A DNA stretch of 64,000 nt from Vogesella mureinivorans. Its GTDB lineage: Bacteria; Pseudomonadota; Gammaproteobacteria; Burkholderiales; Chromobacteriaceae. Both the position numbers and the translations under genes were made by a program. The stretch lies in the NCBI RefSeq assembly GCF_007644035.1, contig NZ_VMTV02000471.1, forward strand, positions 124,001 through 188,000, in the 5' to 3' direction. This document shows, piece after piece, positions 36,888 through 48,479 of this stretch (within the stretch, counting starts at the first letter, position 1; each line of letters starts with the position of its first letter). The notes below the pieces were generated by a model. The model was not told where the DNA came from. It searched no databases and worked only from the letters and a program-made list of their open reading frames with translations.

Positions 36888-39248
36888 TCAGGCGCGCAAC
36901 GCGGCACCGGCAGCCTCGGCAGCGGCCAACATGGCGGCCACGGCCTGCTCGACTTCGTCATCGACCAAGGTACGGTCGGCCGCTTGCAGCACGATGCGGA
37001 ACGCCAGGCTCTTCTTGCCCTCGTCCACGCCCTTGCCGCGGTACACGTCAAACAGCGCCAGCTCGCGCACAAAGGCGCTGGCGGCGGCTTTCATGGCCAG
37101 CTGGATGGCGGCGGCGTTCACGTCCTCGGCCACCACCAGCGCCAGGTCACGGCGTACCGGCTGGAACTTACTGACCGCGGCCAGCTGTACGCGGCCAACC
37201 TGCTCTACCGCCTCGACTGCCAGCTCGAACAGTACCGGCGCATTGGTCAGGCCATAGGCTTGTACCCACTGCGGGTGTAGCTCGCCCAGCACGCCGACCA
37301 CGGCGCCACCAAGCAGCACCTCGGCGCAGCGGCCCGGGTGGAAGGCCGGGTGCGCGGCCTTGCGGTATTCCGCCACACGCGGGTACAGCAGGGCTTCTAC
37401 ATCGGCCTTGATGTCATAAAAATCGACACGCTCTGCCTTGCTGCCCCATTGCTCTTCCACGCGGCCGCCGTGTGCCAGGCCAGCCACCACTTCGGGCTGC
37501 TGTACGCTGCCGTCGGCCTGCTTGTGGAACACGCGGGCGATCTCGAATACGCGCACACGGCTGTGTTTGCGGTTCAGGTTGGCCGCCAAGGTATCCACCA
37601 GGCCGCCAATCAGACTGGAGCGCATTACGCTCATCTGGCTGGCAATCGGGTTGATCAGGCGTACCGGGTTGGCGTTACCGGCAAAGTCGCGCTCCCATTT
37701 TTCTTCCACAAACGCGTAGCTAACGATTTCCTGGAAATCGCGGCCAGCCAGCAGGCGGCGCACTTCGCTGCGTACGCGCAGGCCTTCCGGCTGCGGCAGC
37801 ATGGTTTGTGCGGCCACCGGTGCATCGGCCGGAATATTGTCGTAGCCGTACACGCGGGCAATTTCTTCGATCAGGTCTTCTTCGATCTCGATATCGAAAC
37901 GGAAGCTCGGTGCAGACACCACAAAACCTGCGTCGTTCTGCTCGAAAGCCAGGCCCAGGCGGGTAAAGATGGCGGCAATCTGCTCGGCCGCCAGCGCCAC
38001 GCCCAGTACACGGGCCACGCGGGCGGTACGCACCGTTACGCTGCTACGCTGCGGCAGCTGGCCCACGGTTTCGGTCAGCGGGCCGGCTTCGCCACCGCAG
38101 ATTTCCTGCACCAGCGCGGTAGCGCGCTCGATGGCTTCGGTCTGCAGGGCAAAATCCACGCCGCGTTCGTAGCGGTAGCTGGAGTCGGAACCAAAGCCCA
38201 GGGCACGCGCCTTGCCGGCGATGGCTTCGGGCTGGAAGAAGGCGCTTTCCAGGAAGATGTCGCGGCTGGCGGTGGTCACGCCACTGTCCAGGCCACCCAT
38301 GATGCCGGCGATGGCCAGCGGCTGCTGGTCGTCGGCAATCACCATCAGGTCGGGTGTCAGCGCCACTTCTTTTTCATTGAGGCACACCAGCTTTTCGCCG
38401 GCAGCGGCCATGCGCACGGTGATGCCACCATTGATCTTGCCCAGATCAAAGGCGTGCATCGGCTGGCCCTGCTCCAGCAGGATGTAGTTGGTGATGTCCA
38501 CGATAGCGGAAATGGAACGCAGGCCGGAACGCTCCAGACGGCGCTTCATCCAGTCTGGCGTCGGCGCTGCGGCGTTCACGTTTTTCACCACGCGGCCAAC
38601 ATAGCGGCCACACGGTGCGTTGTCGGCAATGGCGACGGCCAGTTTGCTGTCGGTTTGCGGCGCAACGGCGGCGATATCCCAGGCGGCCAGCGGGCTGCCG
38701 GTCAGCGCGGCGACTTCGCGAGCAATACCGCGAATAGACAGGCAATCAGCACGGTTCGGCGTGATTTTCAGCGTGAACAGGCTATCGTCCAGGCCCAGGT
38801 AGTCGCGGATAGTCTGGCCTACCGGCGCATCGGCCGGCAGCAGCATCAGGCCGTCTACTTCGTCCGGTACGCCCAGCTCTTTACCGGAGCACAGCATGCC
38901 GCCGGATTCCACGCCACGCATCTTGGTGGGCTTGATCTTGAAATCGCCCGGCAGGATGGCGCCTGGCAAGGCGCATGGCACCTTAACGCCCACGGCCACG
39001 TTCGGCGCGCCGCACACGATCTGCACCAGCTCGCCGGTGCCCACGTCGACCTTGGTCACGCGCAAGCGGTCGGCGTTTTCGTGCTTTTCACATTCTTTTA
39101 CTTCGCCCACTACCACACCGGTAAAGGCCGGGGCGGCGGCGGTCACGTCTTCTACTTCCAGGCCTGCCATGGTCAGCAGGTAGGACAGCTCATCGGTGCT
39201 CAGCGACGGGTTGACGCGGCTGCGCAGCCATTGTTCGGAAAATTGCAT
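36888..39248 (-). CDS. pheT: Phenylalanine-tRNA ligase beta subunit
   Basis: 786 residues, typical length. It begins MQFSEQWLRSRVNPSLSTDEL and has the N-terminal tRNA-binding domain (VVVGEVKECEKHENADRLRVTKVDVG), the B3/B4 editing region, B5, the class II core-like domain and the C-terminal ferredoxin-fold anticodon-binding domain (KFQPVRRDLALVV). With PheS it forms the heterotetrameric enzyme that charges tRNA-Phe. It starts 18 bp after pheS. Confidence 0.98.
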   Translation of the reverse strand: MQFSEQWLRSRVNPSLSTDELSYLLTMAGLEVEDVTAAAPAFTGVVVGEVKECEKHENADRLRVTKVDVGTGELVQIVCGAPNVAVGVKVPCALPGAILPGDFKIKPTKMRGVESGGMLCSGKELGVPDEVDGLMLLPADAPVGQTIRDYLGLDDSLFTLKITPNRADCLSIRGIAREVAALTGSPLAAWDIAAVAPQTDSKLAVAIADNAPCGRYVGRVVKNVNAAAPTPDWMKRRLERSGLRSISAIVDITNYILLEQGQPMHAFDLGKINGGITVRMAAAGEKLVCLNEKEVALTPDLMVIADDQQPLAIAGIMGGLDSGVTTASRDIFLESAFFQPEAIAGKARALGFGSDSSYRYERGVDFALQTEAIERATALVQEICGGEAGPLTETVGQLPQRSSVTVRTARVARVLGVALAAEQIAAIFTRLGLAFEQNDAGFVVSAPSFRFDIEIEEDLIEEIARVYGYDNIPADAPVAAQTMLPQPEGLRVRSEVRRLLAGRDFQEIVSYAFVEEKWERDFAGNANPVRLINPIASQMSVMRSSLIGGLVDTLAANLNRKHSRVRVFEIARVFHKQADGSVQQPEVVAGLAHGGRVEEQWGSKAERVDFYDIKADVEALLYPRVAEYRKAAHPAFHPGRCAEVLLGGAVVGVLGELHPQWVQAYGLTNAPVLFELAVEAVEQVGRVQLAAVSKFQPVRRDLALVVAEDVNAAAIQLAMKAAASAFVRELALFDVYRGKGVDEGKKSLAFRIVLQAADRTLVDDEVEQAVAAMLAAAEAAGAALRA

Positions 39249-39266
39249 GAGGTCTCTCCGTCGCGA

Positions 39267-40313
<1,047 letters not shown>

Positions 40314-40334
40314 TCATGGGGAGTAAACCGAAAA

Positions 40335-40360
40335 AAAAGGGAGGCATAAGCCTCCCTTTT
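40335..40360 (-). terminator. Intrinsic terminator after rplT
   Basis: AAAAGGGAGGC-ataa-GCCTCCCTTTT followed leftward by a long T run. It separates the infC-rpmI-rplT transcript from pheST. Confidence 0.88.
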
Positions 40361-40373
40361 TAGTGTCCTGCGA

Positions 40374-40730
40374 TTAAGCGAGGGCGGCTTTCGCTTTTTC
40401 AACGATCAGCGCAAATGCCGGCTTATCGAACACGGCCAGATCGGCCAGAACCTTACGGTCGATTTCGATCAGCGCTTTCTTCAGGCCGTTCATGAATTTG
40501 CTGTATGGCAGGCCGTTTTCACGAGCAGCTGCGTTGATACGGGCAATCCACAGTTGACGGAACTGACGCTTTTTCTGACGACGGTCGCGGTATGCATATT
40601 GACCGGCTTTCATCACCGCCTGTTTGGCGATGCGATAGACGTTCTTGCGACGGCCGCGATAGCCTTTCGCCAGGGCGAGGATTTTCTTGTGACGAGCACG
40701 TGCGGTTACACCGCGTTTTACGCGTGGCAT
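40374..40730 (-). CDS. rplT: 50S ribosomal protein L20
   Basis: 118 residues: [40 protein letters not shown]20 is needed early in 50S assembly and in E. coli represses translation of rpmI-rplT. Follows rpmI by 13 bp. Confidence 0.98.
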   Translation of the reverse strand: MPRVKRGVTARARHKKILALAKGYRGRRKNVYRIAKQAVMKAGQYAYRDRRQKKRQFRQLWIARINAAARENGLPYSKFMNGLKKALIEIDRKVLADLAVFDKPAFALIVEKAKAALA

Positions 40731-40743
40731 TCTTCAGGTCTCC

Positions 40744-40941
40744 TTAAGCGTAAGGCATCATGGCGCGTACAGACGCCATGTTGGTAGCGTGAACCATAGT
40801 GGTACCACGCAGTTGACGTTTGCTCTTGGTGGTTTTCTTGGTCAGGATGTGACGTTTGAAAGCCATGGAGCGTTTAACGCCACCATTGCCCAGCACTTTG
40901 AGACGCTTTTTCGCGCTCGATTTGGTTTTCATCTTCGGCAT
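40744..40941 (-). CDS. rpmI: 50S ribosomal protein L35
   Basis: 65 residues: [46 protein letters not shown]. Very basic, typical L35. Lies between infC and rplT, preceded by a strong hairpin at 41045-41073. Confidence 0.98.
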   Translation of the reverse strand: MPKMKTKSSAKKRLKVLGNGGVKRSMAFKRHILTKKTTKSKRQLRGTTMVHATNMASVRAMMPYA

Positions 40942-41044
40942 GGAAATCTCCTGCTGAATTTCATTAGATTAGACACAGGGTGGCCACCGGCACTTGAAAC
41001 CACTGCGTCACGCTTTTGGTGCAAGCCGTTTCCGGCTTACAAAA

Positions 41045-41073
41045 TCAACACGGCAGGCGAACCTGCCGTGTTG
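41045..41073 (-). promoter_or_regulatory. Strong UUCG hairpin between infC and rpmI
   Basis: Reading leftward, a perfect 12-13-bp stem TCAACACGGCAGG/CCTGCCGTGTTGA with UUCG loop is followed by TTTTG. It could act as a partial terminator, an mRNA 3' stabiliser for infC, or part of the L20 control region of rpmI-rplT. The tail is too short for a firm terminator call. Confidence 0.6.
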
Positions 41074-41093
41074 AAGTCGATGATTATAACCGA

Positions 41094-41618
41094 TTATTTC
41101 TTTTTCGGGGCAATCATCATTACCATCTGGCGACCTTCCAGTTTCGGGAACTGCTCGACAGTCCCTACTTCTGCCAGATCCGCCTCGACACGCTTGAGCA
41201 GTGCCAGGCCGATATCCTGGTGAGCCATTTCACGACCGCGGAAACGCAGCGTGATCTTGGCCTTGTCGCCTTCAGTCAGGAAGCGGATCAGGCTACGCAG
41301 CTTGACGTTGTAGTCGCCATCGTCCGTACCAGGGCGGAACTTGATTTCCTTAACCTGGATCTGTTTCTGCTTCAGCTTGGCTTCATGCTTCTTTTTGGAC
41401 TGCTGGTATTTGAACTTACCGTAGTCCATCAGTTTGCACACAGGCGGCTGGGCTGTCGGGGAAATCTCGACCAGATCAACTTCGCGCTCTTCGGCCATCG
41501 CCAGTGCATCACGCACGGTCACGATACCGAGTTGTTCGCCTTCTTCACCTACCAAGCGGATTTCACGGCCGGTAATTTCACCGTTGATCCGTGGTTCACG
41601 TTCCTGAGCTATAGCAAT
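41094..41618 (-). CDS. infC: Translation initiation factor IF-3 with non-AUG start
   Basis: About 174 residues. The N-domain begins [30 protein letters not shown]; the C-domain has [44 protein letters not shown] and ends [10 protein letters not shown]. No ATG, GTG or TTG gives the complete N-terminus. Two in-frame candidates lie after AGGAG: ATT at 41618 (2 nt away) and ATA at 41612 (8 nt away). IF-3 rejects such codons, the basis of infC autoregulation in E. coli, where the start is AUU. The gene follows thrS by 31 bp. Confidence 0.93.
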   Translation of the reverse strand: MAIAQEREPRINGEITGREIRLVGEEGEQLGIVTVRDALAMAEEREVDLVEISPTAQPPVCKLMDYGKFKYQQSKKKHEAKLKQKQIQVKEIKFRPGTDDGDYNVKLRSLIRFLTEGDKAKITLRFRGREMAHQDIGLALLKRVEADLAEVGTVEQFPKLEGRQMVMMIAPKKK

Positions 41619-41649
41619 TACTCCTAAAGAAATTCATCGTATCCGTGCG

Positions 41650-43551
41650 TTACACCTGCGCCATGGCAGCATCTAGCTGCTGGATGAACGCGTCGAGTGG
41701 CATCTGGCCCAGGTCTTCGCCCCGGGCGCGCACGGCAACCAGCCCGCCTTCCATTTCTTTATCGCCGATAACGATCTGATACGGAAGCTTTTGCAGGCTG
41801 TGCTCGCGGATTTTATAGCCGATCTTTTCGTTTCTCAAGTCAAGATCAACGCGGTAGCCATGTTTACGCAATGTCGCGGCAACATTCGTGGCGTATTCGG
41901 CCTGCGAACCGGTGATATTCATCACCACCATCTGCACCGGTGCCAACCACAGCGGGAAGGCGCCAGCATGGTTTTCGATCAGGATGCCGATAAAGCGCTC
42001 CAGCGAACCCAGCACCGCACGATGCAGCATCACCGGACGTTTGCGGCTGTTGTCGTCGGACACGTATTCGGCGTCCAGGCGCTCTGGCAGCACATAATCG
42101 AGCTGCAGGGTACCACACTGCCAGGAGCGACCCAGCGCATCCTTGATGTGGTATTCGATTTTCGGGCCATAGAACGCGCCCTCGCCTGGCAGCTCTTCCC
42201 ACTCGATACCGCAGGCGCGCAGCGCTTCGCGCAGGCCTTCCTCGGCGCGGTTCCAGGTTTCCAGATCGCCGGCGTATTTTTCCGGGCGCAGCGACAGCTT
42301 GACCGACACCTTGTCAAAACCGAAGCGCTGGTACACCGACATGGTCAGTTCGTTGAAAGCCTTGGCTTCGCTGATGATCTGGTCTTCGGTACAGAAAATG
42401 TGCGCATCGTCCTGTACAAAGCCGCGTACGCGCATGATGCCGTGCAGCGCGCCGGACGGCTCGTTGCGGTGGCAGGCGCCAAACTCGGCCAGGCGCATCG
42501 GCAGGTCGCGGTAAGAACGCAGGCCGCTGTTGAACACCTGCACGTGGCCCGGGCAGTTCATCGGCTTCACGGCGTAGTCGCGCTTTTCCGACTCGGTGGT
42601 GAACATGCCTTCGCGGTAGTTTTCCCAGTGTCCGGATTTTTCCCACATCACGCGGTCCATCACCATCGGGGTGCGGATTTCCTGATAGCCGGCTGCGGCC
42701 AACGTTTTACGCATGTACTGTTCGATGCTCTGCCACAGCGCCCAGCCTTTGGGGTGCCAGAACACCATGCCCGGCGCTTCGTCCTGCAGGTGGAACAGGT
42801 CCAGCTGCTTGCCCAGCTTGCGGTGGTCGCGCTTTTCCGCCTCTTCCAGCATGTGCAGGTACTGTTCCAGGTCTTCTTTCTTGGTCCAGGCCGTGCCGTA
42901 GATACGCTGCAGCATTTCGTTATTGCTGTCGCCGCGCCAGTAGGCACCGGCTACCTTCATCAGCTTGAATACTTTCAGCTTGCCGGTAGACGGCACGTGC
43001 GGGCCACGGCACAGGTCGGTGAACTCGCCTTCACGATACAGGCTCAGTACCTGATCGGCCGGAATGGACGCAATGATCTCGGCCTTGTAGTCCTCGCCGA
43101 TACCCTTGAAGTAAGCCACGGCGTCGTCACGCGACAGCTCGTAGCGCTCTACCGGAATGTCTTTCTTGGCCAGCTCCTGCATCTTTTTCTCGATGGCCAC
43201 CAGATCTTCCGGGGTAAACGGGCGCTTATAGGCAAAATCGTAGTAGAAGCCGTTTTCGATTTCCGGGCCGATGGTGACCTGGGCTTCCGGGAACAGCTCT
43301 TTTACCGCATAAGCCAGCAAGTGGGCGGTGGAGTGGCGGATGATGGACAGGCCGTCCGCGTCTTTCTCGGTAATGATGGCCAGATCAGCGTTGGCCGCCA
43401 TACGGTAGGAGGTATCAACCAGTTGGCCGTCCACGCGACCAGCCAGCGCCGCACGCGCAAGACCGGTACCGATGGACGCAGCCACTTCGTACACCGTTAC
43501 CGGCTGGTCGAAGGAACGGATGGAACCGTCGGGCAGGCGAATGTCAGGCAT
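41650..43551 (-). CDS. thrS: Threonine-tRNA ligase
   Basis: 633 residues. The TGS domain ([28 protein letters not shown]) is followed by the editing domain with [25 protein letters not shown] and the class II core with [10 protein letters not shown], the zinc-site Cys and [14 protein letters not shown]. The C-terminal anticodon domain has [37 protein letters not shown] precedes ATG 43551. Upstream lies a Thr-rich leader and terminator (43592-43716), which probably control it by attenuation. Confidence 0.98.
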   Translation of the reverse strand: MPDIRLPDGSIRSFDQPVTVYEVAASIGTGLARAALAGRVDGQLVDTSYRMAANADLAIITEKDADGLSIIRHSTAHLLAYAVKELFPEAQVTIGPEIENGFYYDFAYKRPFTPEDLVAIEKKMQELAKKDIPVERYELSRDDAVAYFKGIGEDYKAEIIASIPADQVLSLYREGEFTDLCRGPHVPSTGKLKVFKLMKVAGAYWRGDSNNEMLQRIYGTAWTKKEDLEQYLHMLEEAEKRDHRKLGKQLDLFHLQDEAPGMVFWHPKGWALWQSIEQYMRKTLAAAGYQEIRTPMVMDRVMWEKSGHWENYREGMFTTESEKRDYAVKPMNCPGHVQVFNSGLRSYRDLPMRLAEFGACHRNEPSGALHGIMRVRGFVQDDAHIFCTEDQIISEAKAFNELTMSVYQRFGFDKVSVKLSLRPEKYAGDLETWNRAEEGLREALRACGIEWEELPGEGAFYGPKIEYHIKDALGRSWQCGTLQLDYVLPERLDAEYVSDDNSRKRPVMLHRAVLGSLERFIGILIENHAGAFPLWLAPVQMVVMNITGSQAEYATNVAATLRKHGYRVDLDLRNEKIGYKIREHSLQKLPYQIVIGDKEMEGGLVAVRARGEDLGQMPLDAFIQQLDAAMAQV

Positions 43552-43591
43552 AGCAACTCCAGCTTAATCAGAAGGTGGACAGACGAAAACC

Positions 43592-43623
43592 AAAAAAAAA
43601 GTGCGGCTCGAGCCGCACTTTTT
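43592..43623 (-). terminator. Terminator hairpin in the thrS leader (attenuator candidate)
   Basis: Reading leftward, AAAAAGTGCGGCTC/GAGCCGCACTTTTT forms a fully self-complementary 28-nt element followed by a T9 tract. It stands 40 bp before thrS and after a Thr-rich leader peptide, so it would end transcription before thrS unless an alternative fold forms. Confidence 0.85.
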
Positions 43624-43677
43624 CGTTTGCATGGAGTATCCCTTTACTGTGTAAAAGGCCCCCGTACTGGCTCGGAA

Positions 43678-43716
43678 TTATCTCGAGGTACGGGTGGTGG
43701 TAGTTCGTTTGAACAT
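43678..43716 (-). CDS. Threonine-rich leader peptide of thrS
   Basis: A 12-codon reading frame, MFKRTTTTRTSR, with Thr at codons 5-8 and 10. GGAG lies 7 nt before its ATG. It overlaps a hairpin (arms 43688-43694 and 43661-43667, plus inner arms 43684-43687 and 43671-43674) and is followed by a terminator. The segment GGCTCG at 43669-43674 (plus strand) can alternatively pair with the CGAGCC of the terminator (43609-43614). Ribosome stalling at Thr codons would thus favour readthrough into thrS. It starts only 24 bp after the tRNA-Val 3' end. Confidence 0.72.
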   Translation of the reverse strand: MFKRTTTTRTSR

Positions 43717-43740
43717 GGTGATACTCCAATACAGATATTC

Positions 43741-45057
<1,317 letters not shown>

Positions 45058-45073
45058 GCTGGAGAACCGACCG

Positions 45074-45108
45074 GGTTGGCCGCAGTCATAGGCTGTTTGC
45101 GGCCAACC
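45074..45108 (+). repeat. Inverted pair of the TTGGCCGC motif, hairpin after tgt
   Basis: GGTTGGCCGCA and TGCGGCCAACC, an 11-bp stem with a 13-nt loop, followed by TTTAG. It lies 16 bp after the tgt stop and could be a weak terminator. Confidence 0.8.
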
Positions 45109-45203
45109 TTTAGCACGGTTGGAAAGTAGCCCGGCCGTGGCTACAATGCCCCACTTGCCACAATCATCAACCCACTCGCAACTCGATAAATAGGGAGTCC
45201 CGA

Positions 45204-45521
45204 ATGTTTATCCCCCAGGCTTTCGCCAACACCGGCAGCGCAGCGTTTGACTTCATGCAGTTCCTGCCGATGGTCGTGATCTTCATCCTGTTCTGGTTCC
45301 TGCTGGTTCGCCCGCAGCAAAAGAAAATGAAAGAACACCAGAAGATGCTGTCCGAAATCGTGAAAGGCGACGAAGTCGTGACCCAGGGTGGCATTATCGG
45401 CCGCGTAACAAAATGCGGTGACCAGTACCTGACCGTGGAAATCGCCACCGGCGTGGAAATCAACGTACAGCGCGGTGCCGTCGGTGCCAAGCTGGAAAAA
45501 GGCACGCTCAAGTCCCTGTAA
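45204..45521 (+). CDS. yajC: Sec translocase accessory subunit YajC
   Basis: 105 residues. One membrane segment (FMQFLPMVVIFILFWFLLVRPQQKKMKEHQKML) is followed by a cytoplasmic domain (VVTQGGIIGRVTK). YajC associates with SecDF in the inner membrane. The order tgt-yajC-secD-secF is widely conserved. Confidence 0.96.
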   Translation: MFIPQAFANTGSAAFDFMQFLPMVVIFILFWFLLVRPQQKKMKEHQKMLSEIVKGDEVVTQGGIIGRVTKCGDQYLTVEIATGVEINVQRGAVGAKLEKGTLKSL

Positions 45522-45527
45522 CCCCCC

Positions 45528-45552
45528 GGGCCGCCCTGGCGGCCCTTTTCCT
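45528..45552 (+). terminator. Hairpin between yajC and secD
   Basis: GGGCCGCC-ctgg-GGCGGCCC followed by TTTTCC. A short T run suggests only partial termination ahead of secD, whose start is at 45565. Confidence 0.65.
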
Positions 45553-45564
45553 GTCAAGCCTTCC

Positions 45565-47412
45565 ATGAACCGCTTCCCGATCTGGAAATACCTACTGATT
45601 GCGCTGGTGCTGATCACCGCCACGATCTACACCCTGCCCAATTTCTTTGGCGAAACGCCAGCGGTCCAGATTTCCAGCACGCGCCAGTCCACCCCGGTAG
45701 ACACCGCGCTGATGGCCCGCATCGAAACCACCCTGAAGCAGCAAGGCATTGCCCCGCAAGGCATCTTCCTGGACGGCACCAGCCTGAAAGTGCGCTTCAA
45801 GGACCCGGACACCCAAATCAAGGCACGCGATGCCATCCAGCAGGCGCTGGGTGACACCTACATCATTGCCCTGAACCTGCTACCCGCCTCGCCCGAATGG
45901 CTGACCCGCCTGCACGCCAACCCGATGTTCCTGGGCCTGGACTTGCGTGGTGGCGTGCACTTCCTGCTGGAAGTGGACATGCAAGCCGCCGTGGAAAAAA
46001 CCATGGAACGCTACGCCGGCGATGTACGCCGCGAGCTGAAGGCTGCCAAGATCCGCTACGGCACGATCAAGCGCCAGGGCGATACCACACTAGAAGTACA
46101 GCTGCGTGATGCCGACACGCTGAAAGCCGCCGCCGACAAGCTGGCGCGCACCCTGCCTTCGGTCAGCTTTGATAGCGATGACACCAACTTCCGCCTGACG
46201 CTGAAACTGAAGCCGGAAGAAATCACCCGCATCCAGAGCGATGCCGTGAAGCAGAACATCACCACCCTGCACAACCGGGTGAACGAGCTAGGCGTGGCCG
46301 AGCCGGTGATCCAGCAAGCCGGCCCTAGCCGCATTGTGGTGCAGCTGCCAGGCGTGCAGGACACCGCCAAAGCCAAGGACATTCTGGGCCGTACCGCCAC
46401 GCTGCAAGTACGCATGGTGGAAGACGACCCGGGCAAAGTGGCCGAAGCCCTGGCTGGCAATACCCCGGCCGGCTACGAGCTGCTGGACGAAGTGACCTCG
46501 CGCGGCACCGGCAAGATCCTGCTGAAAAAAGATGTCGAGCTCACCGGCGACAACATCAACTCCGCCCAGCCAGGCTTTGACCAGAACGGTGGCGCCTCGG
46601 TCGATATCGGCCTGGACAGCACCGGCGCCGAAATCTTCCGCACGCTGACAGCCGAAAGCATCGGCAAGCGCATGGCCATGGTGCTGGTAGAGAAAAACCG
46701 CAGCGAAGTGGTAACGGCACCGGTGATCCGCAGTGAAATCGGCGGTGGCCGCGTACAGATCTCCGGCAGCATGAACCCGGCCGAAGCCAACGACGTGGCC
46801 CTGCTGCTGCGCGCCGGCTCGCTGGCGGCACCGATGAACATCATCGAAGAACGCACCATCGGCCCGAGCCTGGGTAAGGAAAACATCGAAAAAGGCTTCC
46901 ACTCCACCCTGTGGGGCTTTGCTGCCATCGCCGTGTTCATGGCGATCTACTACGGTGTATTCGGGGTGATCTCGGTGATTTCGCTGGCGGCCAACCTGTT
47001 CATGCTGGTGGCACTGCTGTCCATGCTGCAGGCCACGCTGACCCTGCCGGGTATTGCCGCGATCGCGCTGACACTGGGTATGGCCATCGACGCCAACGTG
47101 CTGATCAACGAGCGTATCCGCGAAGAGCTGCGTAACGGCGTGCCGCCGCAGTCGGCCATTCAGGCAGGCTATGGCCACGCCTGGGCCACCATTCTGGATT
47201 CGAACGTCACCACGCTGATCGCCGGCCTGGCGCTGCTGATCTTCGGCTCCGGCCCGGTACGCGGCTTTGCCGTGGTGCACTGCCTGGGCATCATGACCTC
47301 CATGTTCTCTGCGGTACTGGTATCGCGTGCCGTGGTTAACCTGTGGTACGGCCGCCGCCGTCGCCTGACGTCGATCTCCATCGGCCAGGTATGGAAGCCG
47401 GACAACAAATAA
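45565..47412 (+). CDS. secD: Protein translocase subunit SecD
   Basis: 615 residues. An N-terminal membrane segment is followed by a large periplasmic region beginning LPNFFGETPAVQIS and containing GLDLRGGVHFLLEVDM. The C-terminal five-segment RND-type membrane domain has GMAIDANVLINERIREELRNG and LDSNVTTLIAGL. SecDF uses the proton gradient to pull secreted proteins out. MNRFPIWKYLL at 45565 is the family start. Confidence 0.97.
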   Translation: MNRFPIWKYLLIALVLITATIYTLPNFFGETPAVQISSTRQSTPVDTALMARIETTLKQQGIAPQGIFLDGTSLKVRFKDPDTQIKARDAIQQALGDTYIIALNLLPASPEWLTRLHANPMFLGLDLRGGVHFLLEVDMQAAVEKTMERYAGDVRRELKAAKIRYGTIKRQGDTTLEVQLRDADTLKAAADKLARTLPSVSFDSDDTNFRLTLKLKPEEITRIQSDAVKQNITTLHNRVNELGVAEPVIQQAGPSRIVVQLPGVQDTAKAKDILGRTATLQVRMVEDDPGKVAEALAGNTPAGYELLDEVTSRGTGKILLKKDVELTGDNINSAQPGFDQNGGASVDIGLDSTGAEIFRTLTAESIGKRMAMVLVEKNRSEVVTAPVIRSEIGGGRVQISGSMNPAEANDVALLLRAGSLAAPMNIIEERTIGPSLGKENIEKGFHSTLWGFAAIAVFMAIYYGVFGVISVISLAANLFMLVALLSMLQATLTLPGIAAIALTLGMAIDANVLINERIREELRNGVPPQSAIQAGYGHAWATILDSNVTTLIAGLALLIFGSGPVRGFAVVHCLGIMTSMFSAVLVSRAVVNLWYGRRRRLTSISIGQVWKPDNK

Positions 47413-47423
47413 GGATCTGAGAG

Positions 47424-48359
47424 ATGGAGTTTTTCCGCATCAAACGGGATATCCCGTTCATGAGCTACGGCAAGCTCACCACCACCATTTCGCTGGTGAC
47501 GTTTATCTTGGCCGTGGTGTTCCTGTTTACCAAGGGCCTGAACCTGTCGGTGGAGTTCACCGGCGGTACCGTCATGGAAGTGCAGTACCAGCAAGCGGCC
47601 AACCTAGGGGATATCCGCCACCGCGTGGAAACCCTGAAGGTCGGCGAGGTACAGGTACAAAGCCTGGGCACCAGCCGCGACGTGCTGATCCGCCTGCCTA
47701 GCAAGGCAGGTACCAGCTCGGCCAAGCTGTCCGAGCAGGTAATGGGCCTGCTGAAAGCTGGCGATGCCAGCGTGCAGCTGCGCAAGGTGGAGTTTGTCGG
47801 CCCCAGCGTAGGTGAAGAGCTGGTCAGTAGCGGCCTCACCGCCATCCTGCTGGTGTGCGTGGGTATCGTGATCTACCTGGCCATCCGCTTTGAATGGCGC
47901 CTGGCGCTGTCGGCCATTATTGCCAACATGCACGACGTGGTGATCATCCTGGGCTGCTTTGCGCTGTTCCAGTGGGAGTTCAGCCTGACCGTGCTGGCCG
48001 GCGTGCTGGCGGTACTGGGCTACTCGGTGAACGAATCGGTGGTGGTATTCGACCGTATCCGTGAAAACTTCCGCCGCCCGGCCATGCGTGGCAAGAGCAC
48101 CGCAGCGGTGATCGACAACGCCATTACCGCTACCATGAGCCGTACCTTCATCACCCACGGCTCGACCGAAACCATGGTGCTGTCCATGCTGCTGTTCGGC
48201 GGCCCGGCACTGCACGGCTTTGCCATGGCGCTGACCATCGGCATCGTGTTCGGTATTTACTCGTCGGTACTGGTCGCCAGCCCGCTGGCGCTGGCGCTGG
48301 GCACCAAGCGCGAGCATATGGTGAAAATCGTGAAGCCGAAAGAAGAAGCGGTGGTGTAA
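47424..48359 (+). CDS. secF: Protein translocase subunit SecF
   Basis: 311 residues. FFRIKRDIPFMSYGKL at the N-terminus, LSVEFTGGTVMEVQY in the periplasmic part and the membrane domain with GYSVNESVVVFDRIRENFR and ATMSRTFITHGSTETMVL. It partners SecD, whose gene ends 11 bp upstream. The transcript ends at the motif-pair hairpin at 48383. Confidence 0.97.
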   Translation: MEFFRIKRDIPFMSYGKLTTTISLVTFILAVVFLFTKGLNLSVEFTGGTVMEVQYQQAANLGDIRHRVETLKVGEVQVQSLGTSRDVLIRLPSKAGTSSAKLSEQVMGLLKAGDASVQLRKVEFVGPSVGEELVSSGLTAILLVCVGIVIYLAIRFEWRLALSAIIANMHDVVIILGCFALFQWEFSLTVLAGVLAVLGYSVNESVVVFDRIRENFRRPAMRGKSTAAVIDNAITATMSRTFITHGSTETMVLSMLLFGGPALHGFAMALTIGIVFGIYSSVLVASPLALALGTKREHMVKIVKPKEEAVV

Positions 48360-48382
48360 AGCCCTGCTGCACAACGCAATAA

Positions 48383-48411
48383 AAGGTTGGCCGCACTATG
48401 CGGCCAACCTT
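48383..48411 (+). terminator. Hairpin of two perfect inverted AAGGTTGGCCGCA motifs after secF
   Basis: AAGGTTGGCCGCA and TGCGGCCAACCTT form a perfect 13-bp stem with loop CTA, 23 bp after the secF stop, followed by TGTTA. It is the cleanest full-length motif pair in the window. It probably ends the yajC-secDF transcript, though the T tract is poor. Confidence 0.8.
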
Positions 48412-48479
48412 GTTACGGTGCCTGACAAAGCCGGGTTGCCATCACAGCCCTGCCCTGCCAGCCACTGCGAAACAAGACC

